A model generated the notes under the pieces. It saw nothing but the letters and a program-made list of their open reading frames with translations, ran no database searches and was not told the origin of the DNA. A program made the position numbers and the translations under genes. This document shows, in pieces, positions 1 through 10,058 of a stretch of DNA of 64,000 bases. Origin of the DNA: Carallia brachiata (taxonomy: Eukaryota > Streptophyta > Magnoliopsida > Malpighiales > Rhizophoraceae); assembly GCA_021464245.1 (NCBI GenBank), contig JADCRB010000114.1, forward strand, positions 4,093,265 to 4,157,264, in the 5' to 3' direction. How positions within the stretch are numbered: position 1 is the stretch's first letter; the number at the start of each line of letters is the position of its first letter.

Positions 1-3000
1 TTTTGATCTCTCTTGAGTAACTAAACCGTACCTAACCTACTCCTGACATTTTCCCAAAATCATATAAAAATATATTAACCCTATCTAGAATAGAGAAACA
101 ATTGGTATCATATAAATCTCTCGTCTCCCGACATCAAAATTTGCATATTCATCTACATAATGAACAGTTAATATCTCATCTCGCGAAATTTTGACATAAC
201 CTAAAGACTTACTTCTACGGTGATAAGGCATAAAAGCAACAATTAACTCGAGGATGATAAATCAAATTCAAGTCTTTAAATTAAATCAAGATTAATTCAA
301 GAACAAAAAACCATCCATGAAAACTAAATAATTTAATTCCCAAGTTAGGCTAAATCCTTTACCATCGCTTAGAGTTTAGCAATCTATACCCAAAACCAAA
401 AGAAAAAAAAAAAAAAAGCTAAATATGCTGATGTAGTCACAAAAGCAAGAATAGAGAATAAGAACTCCATTTAGATGCTCGAAAAAACTGAAATTCTAAC
501 TACAGTCTTCAATCTCTTCCGCTCTTTCTCTCTCTCTCATTTTCTCATCTCTGCATTTTGAACGTTCCTCTTTGCGATTTTTTATGTCCCGCATTGGGTA
601 TGTAAATTGAAACACTTACTAGGGCTTTTTGATTTTATATAATACGTTGAATGGACAAAAATAATCCCAGATGGTCTTTGAGACTTATATTTTCACTGAA
701 TTAAAGAAAACCGTAGAGAAATCTCAAACCAAATTGGACTAAGGGTAGGATTAATACAAACCGAATCAGGACTAGCTCGAATAGCATGCCTCAATCTCAG
801 AGCTTCACTGATAGGTTCGATCAATCAGCAATTTTTACTTATTTCTCGTCAAATCACCCTATAAAGCCCAAAATAATAAAAAAAAGTAAAATCTGCCAAA
901 AATCAATGAAATTCCACAAATAATAAGTCAATTTAAACATATAATCCACATAATATTTATGCAAATATCAGACTTACCAATGTGCTAGATGAGCTAGCTA
1001 ATCATTAAAAACTTTTATCTTTTTTGCATAATCAACAAAAGTGAAAGGTGGGTAACGTTAGAATTGTATGTTTCATTAAATCAAAAACATTCCCACATAT
1101 ACTTTCAATTGACTTCATTTTTTTGTATTATAATTTTTTTTATAATTTGATGAATTATATTCTTGTTGCAATCATATTGGAATTATATACTTTTTTTTAA
1201 TTAATTCCATATTTGTTGATACTATAATGAGTTATATTTCTTCATGTTGTAACCTTAAATGTTTGAATTATTCTGAAGCAATATAGGATTTTTATATCAA
1301 GGGAAAATATAGTGGATAAAGAATTGATTCCAATTATGAATTTTGACATATAAATGAACTTTATATGTATGTTTATTTATTGATAAATAAACTTTAATGT
1401 TATTTCACTTTAATAGTACCTCAATAAGTGTCATCAAAACTTGTTTTAGAAAGGAGAGACATTTACATATTAAAATGATGTCGTTTCATTCTCTTCAATG
1501 TAGCTATACCTTTACACTATCGTTCATTCTTTTCCCTATTCACTAAACAGTGTCATTTCATTTAACATATTAACCCCCATTCATTTCCCAATTTTTTCCT
1601 CTCCAGCTCAATCCTAACCTTCATTTTTCCATTTTGTTCACTCCCAACCATGATTGAGTCCCAAATCTGCCTAGTTTTTGGTGAACCTCTATTTCTTTTT
1701 TAGGTTTTATGGAAAATTCCTAGGTTGAGATTGTGGTGTGCGCAAGGTGCTCTGATCCATGTAGATTGGCCGGCTATAGTTTTGGGGGTTTGGTTTCATG
1801 TGTTGCCGGTGGTCGACGACAATGTGGCAAGGTAGTGGCAACAGAAATTACAGGACTATTTATGAAGGTATTTCTGTGATTTTTTTAATGGTTTTTGGTG
1901 TTTTTAGGCTTTGATGGGAGTTTGGACACCCATTTTGATATTTTCGATTTTTTTTCCACTTTTTTTTTCTTTCTTCGAGAGTTTCTGTTGGGGATCCTTT
2001 TTTCATTTTTTTGGTTAATTTCTTGGATCTTTGAAGATCAATTTGTTTATTTTATGTAAGAAAAAAAAAATGGAAGAAAAATTAAGATTTCATTTCCTAA
2101 TTGAGAGTTTTAGGTATTGGCACTTTAGTGACTATTGATGTATTTGATTCTTTAAATAATTACTTTGTAGTGATTTTTAGGTCTCTATCAAATTCTATTA
2201 TAGTAGAATTAAAATATTTTGTGATTTTACGATTTTAACTCAATAAACATTCTATGCTTGTCCTTGTCTTTTGTCTTTTTTATAAGAACTTCTATTGCAC
2301 ATGCATTTTGTCAGATGGTGGAAGCTAGGGCAAGGCTACAGCTAGCTCGGATGAATCCACCATTTACTTTTTAATAATTTTTTGTCTGTTGGGGTGGACT
2401 CGGATGTTGGAGCTCAGTTGTCTATTAATTTTGTGATTAATAAACTCTCCATAGAAGATCTAGGGAACATTTACTAGAAAATTCAAAATTGGATTAATAG
2501 AGAGGAGGCACGTATCGCAACCATTTATTGTTACCCTCACAGACCTTGGGTAAAGAAATATCAAATCCATTGTTCGTTATTTTATGCTATATATGATAGT
2601 TTGCCTTTTTTTATTTAAGAAAAAGGTTTAGATCCGAAATATGGTAACCCAATTGTTACCATAGTGACAAGGCTCCAAATAAAAAAAGATATACATGTGA
2701 GAACAGAACAGGCGGAAAAATGGGATAGGTTTTTGTGGTCAAAAGGTACCAGATTATTCTTCTCGAGTACAATGATTAAAAAATTTTTGGGCCATCGACA
2801 ATCAATATGTTGGATGGAAAAAAAATTAGGGTTCCAGGTAGATAAAATTGGGGGTATTGACATAGAGCACTCTCTCACTATAACGATAATGAAACTGAGC
2901 ACGAGTTAGATGGGAAGGCCCTAAAGTGATCAGAGAGCGTGGATGTGATGAGAATGATGGAAGAAGCAGGGGAATAAGGGAAAGCTAGCAAAGGTTTGAC

Positions 3001-3414
3001 AGAAGGGCGGTGGGGATTTAAGACTTGATGAAAAGAAAAAACTAACGATGGGAAAACATTTTGGCTCTGGGAATGATAATTATTACGGTGTGGATTCCAC
3101 TACAATTTGGCTCTTACTTAATAGATAGTACTCAGTAGTTGAGGTGACTCGTTAAAGGTAAATGATACAATAGTCTTTGTATGACAAATTTCTTTTAATG
3201 TTATGACAGAATTGTCAAGGCCATTGACATAGTTTACACTGATTGAATTTTTTACAGATTTGTCATATCATGACGATCTATATAAGCAACCAAACTCAAT
3301 ACGAGCAAATAACGCAATATTGGTACGTTTAATAGTTGCTGAAGCATAGTCAATAACTAGAGTTGCAGACAAGATGGGTGGGGACTATAAGTCATTGGTT
3401 GCTTTAATAATTGT
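1..3414. other. AT-rich intergenic DNA, no gene recognised
   Basis: I see no convincing coding exon, RNA gene or intact transposon here. The stretch is AT-rich with many short A or T homopolymers and a CT-rich patch near 525-545. Open frames around 2615-2909 exist on both strands, but neither translates into anything I recognise, and no splice-linked exons continue them. Old, unrecognisable transposon remnants are possible. Confidence 0.6.
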
Positions 3415-3514
3415 TGTAAACACCAAAAAAAAAAAAAAAATCAATGCATGCCCTACATGAAAGCAACAAGTGCATGCATATGAAAATGATGATTTCCATT
3501 TGGTTGATGACCAT

Positions 3515-3796
3515 GCAAAATGTCAAAATTCAACCACCAAAGAGGGTCCTTGCCTTGTAGGATCCTACTCATGATGAATCATATGGAAATTTTAATTTCC
3601 ATTTGATTGCAAAATGTCAAAATTCAACCACCAAAGAGGGTCCTTGCCTTGTAGGATCCTACTCATGATGAATCATATGGAAATTTTAATTTCCATTTGA
3701 TTGCAAAATGTCAAAATTCAACCACCAAAGAGGGCCCTTGCCATGTATGATCCAAATCATACAATTTTGGCATCCATCCTCCCCCAAAACCCTATA
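3515..3796 (+). repeat. 94-bp direct repeats in 5' LTR (3 units)
   Basis: Units beginning gcaaaatgtcaaaattcaac start at 3515, 3609 and 3703. The third diverges (gggccc for gggtcc) before running into the TATA region. The 3' LTR has only two units (10159, 10253), so one unit was gained in or lost from one LTR after insertion, or the two LTRs recombined unequally. Confidence 0.85.
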
Positions 3797-3800
3797 AATA
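3793..3800 (+). promoter_or_regulatory. LTR TATA box (5')
   Basis: TATAAATA inside the palindromic context CCCTATAAATAGGG. This is a canonical plant TATA box and the likely core promoter of the element. Transcription would start about 30 bp downstream, leaving the 47-bp array in the leader. Confidence 0.75.
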
Positions 3801-3962
3801 GGGATCCCCTCAAAGCCTTTCAAACCATCCCAAGCAAAGCAAATCATTCATCTTCTAAAGCTTTGCATCTCTTCCTTTCTCTCTCTAAATATTTTGGGTG
3901 TATGCTCTCTAGCTGCCACTAAGTTGGATCCGCTAGATCAAAAACCCAAGATATTAAATATC

Positions 3963-4215
3963 CGAGTGGGATCAAGCCTCCTACGTCCAATCCGAGTGGG
4001 ATCAAGCCTCCTACGGCCCTCACCGAAGTCCATCCAGTTCGAGTGGGATCAAGCCTCCTACGGCCCTCACCGAAGTCCATCCAATCCGAGTGGGATCAAG
4101 CCTCCTACGGCCCTCACCGGCGTCCATCCAGTCCGAGTGGGATCAAGCCTCCTACGGCCCTCACCGAAGTCCATACAGTCCGAGTGGGATCAAGCCTCCT
4201 ACGGCCCTCACCGGA
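3963..4215 (+). repeat. 47-bp minisatellite in 5' LTR
   Basis: Five full units and one truncated unit share the core gtgggatcaagcctcctacg and start near 3963, 3991, 4038, 4085, 4132 and 4179. Because 47 is not a multiple of three, the array reads open in all frames as the same cycling peptide. That makes the long frames here (3894-4397 and overlapping ones) repeat artefacts and not genes. Confidence 0.9.
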
Positions 4216-4490
4216 GTTCAACTAATCCACTTGAGATCAAGTCTCGGCCCTCAGTGGGATCCATTTCCTACAGTTCAAGTTCACGCTGTGGAAATTCATC
4301 TCACCATCTCTCGGTCAAGATTAAGCCTTCACGGCCCTTGACTAAATTACACAGGAGCATTAATCGGAGGATCTACCCAGAGATCGACCCCACATAAATT
4401 TTTTTTATTTTACAATTTTTTTATTGTAATTTGTTTCTATATTTTCGAGTCTAACTGTTATAGGCTCGAAATTTACAGCTTCACAATTTT

Positions 4491-4509
4491 TGGCACGCTC
4501 GGTGGGACC
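4491..4509 (+). promoter_or_regulatory. Candidate tRNA primer-binding site
   Basis: TGGCACGCTCGGTGGGACC begins 5 bp after the 5' LTR. The leading TGG pairs with the CCA end of a tRNA, as expected for a retrotransposon primer site. I cannot say which tRNA without a tRNA set from this genome. Confidence 0.65.
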
Positions 4510-4584
4510 TCTCCGCCTCCCATCTTTTGCTCCTCTACAAAAAAAAATTAGCACGAATCCAACATCAACGTTGTCACAATCACG

Positions 4585-5964
4585 ATGACAAGCGCAACGA
4601 ACACTGAAGACAGGATTGCAGAATTGGAAAGCAGAATTTTCCAACTGCTCAAAACTGTGGAAGAAAAAGATCAACAGATCGCTGCCCTCAAAGGAAAAGC
4701 TCCAATCCAAGTTGATCTCCAGACCCACGAGGAGCGACAATATCCACCTGGTTTCACTCCAGAAGCGACACCAGCCGATGTCTTCAATGCTGAAAAACAA
4801 CCAGGTAGTTCTACACAGCTGCCACCCTCAAATTCTGTAGCTTCGCTATCTGTTCAACAATTGCAGGAAATGATAGCCAATACGATCCGACTGCAACAAG
4901 CTACATCCTTCCAAGGATCACAGATGTACGTCAAACCGTACACCAGACGGATCGAAAGTCTCAACATGCCTCTGGGCTACCAGCCGCCCAAATTTCAACA
5001 ATTCGACGGACGAGGCGATCCCAAACAGCACATCGCCCACTTCGTTGAAACCTGCAACAATGCAGGGACTTACGGAGATCTCTTGGTGAAGCAGTTTGTT
5101 CGTTCACTAAGGGAGAACGCTTTCACGTGGTTCATAAACCTTGAACCAGAATCAATCGACAGTTGGGAACAACTACAACGAGAGTTTCTCAACAGATTTT
5201 TCAGCACTCGGAGAACGGTGAGCATGATGGAGCTTACTAGTGCCAAACAAAGGAAAGGAGAGCCCGTTGTCGAATACATCAACAGATGGCGTGCTCTCAA
5301 TCTAGACTGCAAAGATCATCTTACGGAGACTTCTGCTGTGGAAATGTGCATCCAAGGGATGCACTGGGAGCTATTATACATCCTACAGGGCATCAAACCT
5401 CGAACTTTTGAGGAATTAGCAACTCGAGCGCATGACATGGAAATAAGCATCAAGACCTCTGGAGGCACGATTCCCATCCAACTGGGCCAACATGGGGGCA
5501 AGAAAGTGATGACCATTGATGCTTCACCGATAAAAGTTGGAGCTAAAGCAAAAATGAGTCCTCCAGCGCTGGCAAATCAACCAGAAAAGGGAAGGATGAC
5601 CTTGCGAGAGTTGGAACAGAAGAAGTATCCATTCCCCGACTCCGACGTTCCAGACATTCTCGATCAACTTTTAGAAGCTAAGTTGATCAAACTCCCGGAA
5701 TGTAAGCAACCCAATCACAAGAATCAGGTCAATAATCCAAAATTCTGCAGGTATCACCGCACAATCAACCATCCAACCGAGAAGTGCTTCGTCTTAAAGG
5801 AGCTGATCTTGAAGCTCATAGACCAAAATAAAATCAATTTGGACCAGGGAGACATAGTCTCAGTCAACCAGACTGCCGTCCCTTCAAATTCGTCAGAAGA
5901 AAGTCAACATGAAATTACGCTTGCATGCTGTCAACGCATCCCGACTGGTTCGATCAAACGGTAA
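4585..5964 (+). CDS. gag: Retrotransposon Gag protein (459 aa frame)
   Basis: This encodes the structural Gag protein that packages element RNA in cytoplasmic particles. An N-terminal coiled-coil-like stretch (about residues 8-40, IAELESRIFQLLKTVEEK) is followed by a Ty3/gypsy retrotransposon-gag domain (about 145-295) with FDGRGDPKQHI, the conserved FVRSLRENAFTWF, and a W-x2-L-x3-F-L-x-R-F segment. Near residue 390 is a zinc-knuckle-like CX2HX4HX4C instead of the usual CCHC. The frame is uninterrupted but ends in RIPTGSIKR, whereas the duplicated downstream copy reads RIPTWFDQTVNF. One base differs there, so the present C-terminus may be shifted. No pol follows. ATG 4585 lies 94 bp past the primer site and is the first in frame. 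Confidence 0.9.
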   Translation: MTSATNTEDRIAELESRIFQLLKTVEEKDQQIAALKGKAPIQVDLQTHEERQYPPGFTPEATPADVFNAEKQPGSSTQLPPSNSVASLSVQQLQEMIANTIRLQQATSFQGSQMYVKPYTRRIESLNMPLGYQPPKFQQFDGRGDPKQHIAHFVETCNNAGTYGDLLVKQFVRSLRENAFTWFINLEPESIDSWEQLQREFLNRFFSTRRTVSMMELTSAKQRKGEPVVEYINRWRALNLDCKDHLTETSAVEMCIQGMHWELLYILQGIKPRTFEELATRAHDMEISIKTSGGTIPIQLGQHGGKKVMTIDASPIKVGAKAKMSPPALANQPEKGRMTLRELEQKKYPFPDSDVPDILDQLLEAKLIKLPECKQPNHKNQVNNPKFCRYHRTINHPTEKCFVLKELILKLIDQNKINLDQGDIVSVNQTAVPSNSSEESQHEITLACCQRIPTGSIKR

Positions 5965-6966
5965 ACTTCTAAAATTTACTGTGTAAAAAAAAAAAAAAAA
6001 AAAAGGCAAAAAAAAAAGATAGAAATAAAAAAAGGAAATAAAAAGAAAAAAAAAAAAAAGCAAAAAAAAAAGGTGCAAAAAAAAAAAGCACGAAAAAAAA
6101 AGCCAAAAAAAAAGAGAAAAAAAAAAAAAGAAAATGTCTGAAACTTATGTGCAAGTTCAGAACCCTTCCACAAAATCCAAATCTAGATTCGGGGGCAGAT
6201 CTCAAACCCCGATTCAAAACCCAACAAATCCAAATTCGGGGGCAAAATCCAAGTCCGAACCCAAATTCTAGTTCAAAATCCAAATCCAAATTCAAACTCG
6301 GGCCTAAAGCCCAAATTCAAATCCAGGCCCAAAAAGCCTAAACTCAAACCCTAGCCCAAAGCCCAAATTCACCAAATCTAAACTCGGGCTCAAAACCCAA
6401 ATCCAAGTTCCAACTCATAGCCTAAATCCAGATTCGGGGGCAAAGCCTAGACCCTGAATCAAAACTCAAGTCAACAGCTCAACAGCTCAACAGCTCAGCA
6501 GCTCACCAACTCAACAGCTCAGCAGCTCACCAAACAACTCAGCAGCTCAACAGCTCACCAGCTCAGCAGCTACCAGCAGCCAAGCAGCTCAGCAGCTCAA
6601 CAGCCAAGCAGCTCAACAGCTCAGCAGCTCAACAGCTCACCAGCTCAGCAGCTCAGCAGCCAAGCAGCTTAACAACTCATCAGCTTAACAGCTCACCAGC
6701 TCGCCAGCTCAACAGCTCAGCAGTTCAACACAACACTCTGCTCGCACGAGTATAAAAGGCGACATCACAGTTCAACACTCCTGCCTCGCACGAGTATAAA
6801 AGGCGACATCACAGTTCAACACTCCTGCCACGCACGAGTATAAAAGGCGAACAGTTCAGCAACACACTCCTGCCTCGTACGAGTATAAAAGGCGACACTA
6901 CAGTTCACCAAACTCTGGCCCGCATGAGTATAAACTGTGAACGGCCCAAAAATATAAAACGACGGA
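5575..6966 (+). repeat. Internal tandem duplication, copy 1
   Basis: This 1.39 kb block starts in gag (aatcaaccagaaaaggg). It covers the gag C-terminus, an A-rich low-complexity run (5985-6133), a proline/asparagine-codon-like run of gcccaaattcaaatcc motifs (6150-6450), a CAGCTC-rich array (about 6470-6730) and four TATA-bearing 44-bp repeats. It ends at gacgga and is followed by an N and the second copy. Confidence 0.92.
6751..6965 (+). repeat. 44-bp TATA-box array, copy 1 (4 units)
   Basis: Units contain gagtataaaaggcga followed by a cagttcaacactcctgcc-like segment. TATAAAAGG boxes start at 6751, 6795, 6839 and 6884. A degenerate box (gagtataaactg) starts at 6929. Spacing is 44-45 bp. Confidence 0.85.
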
Positions 6967-6967
6967 N

Positions 6968-8404
6968 AATCAACCAGAAAAGGGAAGGATGACCTTGCGA
7001 GAGTTGGAACAGGAAGTATCCATTCCCCGACTCCGACGTTCCAGACATTCTCGATCAACTTTTAGAAGCTAAGTTGATCAAACTCCCGGAATGTAAGCAA
7101 CCCAATCACAAGAATCAGGTCAATGATCCAAAATTCTGCAGGTATCACCGCACAATCAACCATCCAACCGAGAAGTGCTTCGTCTTAAAGGAGCTGATCT
7201 TGAAGCTCATAGACCAAAATAAAATCAATTTGGACCAGGGAGACATAGTCTCAGTCAACCAGACTGCCGTCCCTTCAAATTCGTCAGAAGAAAGTCAACA
7301 TGAAATTACGCTTGCATGCTGTCAACGCATCCCGACCTGGTTCGATCAAACGGTAAACTTCTAAAATTTACAGTGTAAAAAAAAACAAAAAAAAAGGCAA
7401 AAAAAAAAGATAGAAATAAAAAAGGAAATAAAAAGAAAAACAAAAAAAAGCAAAAAAAAAAGGTGCAAAAAAAAAAGCACGAAAAAAAAGCAAAAAAAAA
7501 AGAAAAAAAAAAGAAGAAAAAAATGTCTGAAACTTATGTGCAAGTTCAGAACCCTTCCTCAAAATCCAAATCTAGATTCGGGGGCAGATCTCAAACCCCG
7601 ATTCAAAACCCAACAAATCCAAATTCGGGGGCAAAATCCAAGTCCGAACCCAAATTCTAGTTCAAAATCCAAATCCAAATTCAAACTCGGGCCTAAAGCC
7701 CAAATTCAAATCCAGGCCCAAAAAGCCTAAACTCAAACCCTAGCCCAAAGCCCAAATTCACCAAATCTAAACTCGGGCTCAAAACCCAAATCCAAGTTCC
7801 AACTCATAGCCTAAATCCAGATTCGGGGGCAAAGCCTAGACCCTGAATCAAAACTCAAGTCAACAGCTCAACAGCTCACCAAACAGCTCACCAGCTCAAC
7901 AGCTCAGCAGCTCACCAACTCAACAGCTCAACAGCTCACCAAACAACTCAGTAGCTCAACAGCTCACAGCTCAGCAGCCAAGCAGCTCAGCAGCTCAACA
8001 GCCAAACAGCTCAACAGTTCAGCAGCTCAACAGCTCACCAGCTCAGCAGCCAAGCAGCTTAACAACTCATCAGCTTAACAGCTCACCAGCTCGCCAGCTC
8101 AACAGCTCAGCAGTTCAACACAACACTCCTGCCTCGCACGAGTATAAAAGGCGACATCACAGTTCAACACTCCTGCCTCGCACGAGTATAAAAGGCGACA
8201 TCACAGTTCAACACTCCTGCCTCGCACGAGTATAAAAGGCGACATCACAGTTCAACACTCCTGCCACGCACGAGTATAAAAGGCGAACAGTTCAGCAACA
8301 CACTCCTGCCTCGTACGAGTATAAAAGGCGACACTACAGTTCACCAAACTCCTGGCCCGCATGAGTATAAACTGTGAACGGCCCAAAAATATAAAACCGA
8401 CGGA
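6968..8404 (+). repeat. Internal tandem duplication, copy 2
   Basis: This is a second copy of the 5575-6966 block, beginning directly after the undetermined base at 6967. The gag fragment (7074-7364) is out of context and 2 bp shorter near 7007 (gaacaggaag against gaacagaagaag), so it is a dead partial duplicate. The A-rich run, the PN-rich run, the CAGCTC array (about 7858-8118) and the TATA array all recur, with small copy-number differences. Confidence 0.92.
8143..8396 (+). promoter_or_regulatory. 44-bp TATA-box array, copy 2 (5 units), upstream of the homeobox ORF
   Basis: TATAAAAGG boxes start at 8143, 8187, 8231, 8275 and 8320, followed by a degenerate box near 8365 and an aatataaaac at about 8388. 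The array ends about 90 bp before the homeodomain ORF, so it sits where an iterated core promoter for that ORF would. Promoter function is inferred from position and motif only. Confidence 0.6.
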
Positions 8405-8485
8405 GGGTTTGATTCTGAAAGTCAGCATCAGTCTCAACCGATCTTCACCACATACCAAGACCTTTGCTCCTCTGCCGCAAGAAAG

Positions 8486-9097
8486 ATGGAACCAGTTGCA
8501 GAACCTCAAGACAAAGGAGAAGAAAGGTCACCTCGCACAAGGTGGCAACCGACCATGGCACAACTGCAAATTTTGGAGGAAGTCTTCTACAACGATGGAG
8601 GTATTGTCCCTAACTCTACACAGATTCTCCAACTTGTCTCACGACTTCGCCCGCTAGGGGCAGTCGAAGGAAAAAATGTATATTTTTGGTTCCAGAATCG
8701 GAGACATAGGGAAACAGTGGCGCTGAGAGATGGTATTTCCAAAGCACAGCCTGTTGTTCCTATAGTAGATCTCACCAGTACAGCTTCACCCTCAAATGAA
8801 GCCGGCCCAAGTTCTACCACTGCAATGGTCTCTCCACGGTACGTTCATCAAAGCCGTAGCATATGGGAGCATACATACTGGTCCTGGTGGTTTCACGGAG
8901 TCAGCCAAGGGTTCATCCCTCCTAGATACTTAAGTCTAGGAGGAATTTTTCTAGCACACAGGAGTCATTCCGGCGAAATTTTGCCTCTCTTTCCAGAATA
9001 TTCCGGCAGCATCAACCAGCCGGAAAGCGACGTCAACATCATCGGCCCACCAGACGAGGTCGAGCTTGACTTGGAGCTGCGCCTCGGGCCCCGCTAG
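8486..9097 (+). CDS. WUSCHEL-related (WOX-type) homeodomain protein inside the retrotransposon
   Basis: This is an intact 203-aa frame. Residues about 17-80 form a homeodomain of WOX type: the start TRWQPT, FYNDGG...PNSTQI with the long WOX spacing, VSRLRPLGAVEGKNV, and recognition helix YFWFQNRRHRET. By eye it aligns without gaps to the WUSCHEL homeodomain. Near the C-terminus are LPLFPE (166-171), which resembles the WUS box (T-L-x-L-F-P), and ELDLELRL (193-200), an LxLxL EAR-type repressor motif. WOX proteins are nuclear transcription regulators of stem-cell and organ identity. The frame has no intron although most plant WOX genes are split, which suggests capture from a spliced RNA. It lies between gag and the 3' LTR with the TATA array upstream. 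It could be a family-specific accessory gene or a recent capture. Expression is unknown. Confidence 0.85.
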   Translation: MEPVAEPQDKGEERSPRTRWQPTMAQLQILEEVFYNDGGIVPNSTQILQLVSRLRPLGAVEGKNVYFWFQNRRHRETVALRDGISKAQPVVPIVDLTSTASPSNEAGPSSTTAMVSPRYVHQSRSIWEHTYWSWWFHGVSQGFIPPRYLSLGGIFLAHRSHSGEILPLFPEYSGSINQPESDVNIIGPPDEVELDLELRLGPR

Positions 9098-10044
9098 GAC
9101 GGCCGACAAGATAAGGTGCAACGACTTCTGCAACGACTTCTGCAGCACGCGGCAACGACTTCCGCAGCACACGGCAACGACTTCTGCCACACACGGTAAC
9201 GACTTTCGTGACACGCGTCAGCCGCTGCCTCTTTTGTCTCTTATGCAGGAAAGGGACGTGGATGGCCCTACCCGATTCTGCATACCTTTTTTTTTTGACT
9301 TTTCAAAAAAAAAAAAAAAAAACTCTTATTTGTATATATATCCTGCATGCCCGAGTTGTAATATTCACCCCTCAGCTCTTCTTTCTCAAAAAAAAAAAAA
9401 AAAAATGGCTAGTCTCTGCACTTGTCTCAGGAAGTTCTTCGATCAAGAAGTTGGAGGCGCACGAGCTAAGAAAAGAGGGAGTAGTCTTCTTCGAGGGATC
9501 CTCGAAACTCAGTCTCCAACGCCATCGGTGTCATGGAGTTCCAACTACTCTCCTTAGTTCACATCTACCACAGAGGGATGAGAAGCTGCAATTATCCTAA
9601 TCTTTCTTTGGATGCAGCGACGTACAGGGAAGTTCCAACTACTCTCCTTACGTCGAAGCAGACTTGGAAATCATCACTACAGTCAGTCTCTCTGTGAGCC
9701 GGTCTTGAAGTTCCAAGGTCCTGGGCCTTCCTCTTGGGGAGGTTCAAGTTCTTTGCCTACTGGATCATCCTCACCAGAGCTCTGGAACTTTAAGAGATAT
9801 AAAAAATCCTTTGCGGGCTATGGAAGCTCGAACGCACCTGGAGCCAAGACTTCAATTTTTATATTGGCTGGGCTGCTAACCTTCTCAAGATCGTATCGGA
9901 TTCCTATTGCGATCCAACAACAGCAGGCATGGTCAAAGATAGAAGACTCCAACATTCAACGTTCATTAAGACATCTCAAGTTTCAAACTGGACTTCAAGA
10001 CTCGGTTCGGATCATTACGGTAAAATTCTTCCTTACCGACCCTT
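9098..10044 (+). other. 3' internal region of the retrotransposon
   Basis: About 24-bp repeats (ggcaacgacttctgcagcac variants) run from 9117 to 9215. They are followed by a T-run/A-run pair near 9285-9320, a second A-run at 9389-9403, and a 51-aa frame starting ATG at 9404 (MASLCTCLRKFFDQEVG). A longer frame at 9612-10046 is serine-rich and matches nothing I know. I treat these frames as non-coding trailer, although the 9404 start directly after an A-run is worth noting. Confidence 0.5.
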
Positions 10045-10058
10045 GAAGTGGGGGCATT
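10045..10058 (+). promoter_or_regulatory. Polypurine tract
   Basis: gaagtgggggcatt abuts the TG start of the 3' LTR. A purine-rich tract here is the expected primer for plus-strand DNA synthesis. Confidence 0.75.

Larger units (their letters stand above)
3415..4485 (+). repeat. 5' LTR
   Basis: This 1071-bp repeat starts TGTAAACACC and ends CTTCACA, with short terminal inverted similarity (TGTAAA / TTTACA). In order it holds an A-rich start, three 94-bp direct repeats, a TATA box (3793-3800) and a 47-bp minisatellite. The end was set by comparison with the 3' LTR: the two stop matching just before the candidate primer-binding site. Confidence 0.92.

Noticed and set aside
3894..4397. Overlapping open frames of 60-167 aa in the LTRs (also 10444-11006)
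   Set aside because: They arise from a 47-bp repeat that is open in all frames and cycles through the same peptide. There is no independent evidence of coding.
5893..6295. Phe-rich minus-strand frames over A-rich DNA (also 7361-7562)
   Set aside because: Reverse reading of long A-runs gives poly-Phe. Low-complexity artefact.
6751..8396. Regularly spaced repeats considered as a CRISPR-like array
   Set aside because: The 44-bp units are near-identical throughout with no unique spacers, and the genome is a plant.
9612..10046. 144-aa frame at the 3' end of the retrotransposon
   Set aside because: Ser-rich with no recognisable domain, no upstream start context, and it runs into the polypurine tract. 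Described only as trailer sequence.
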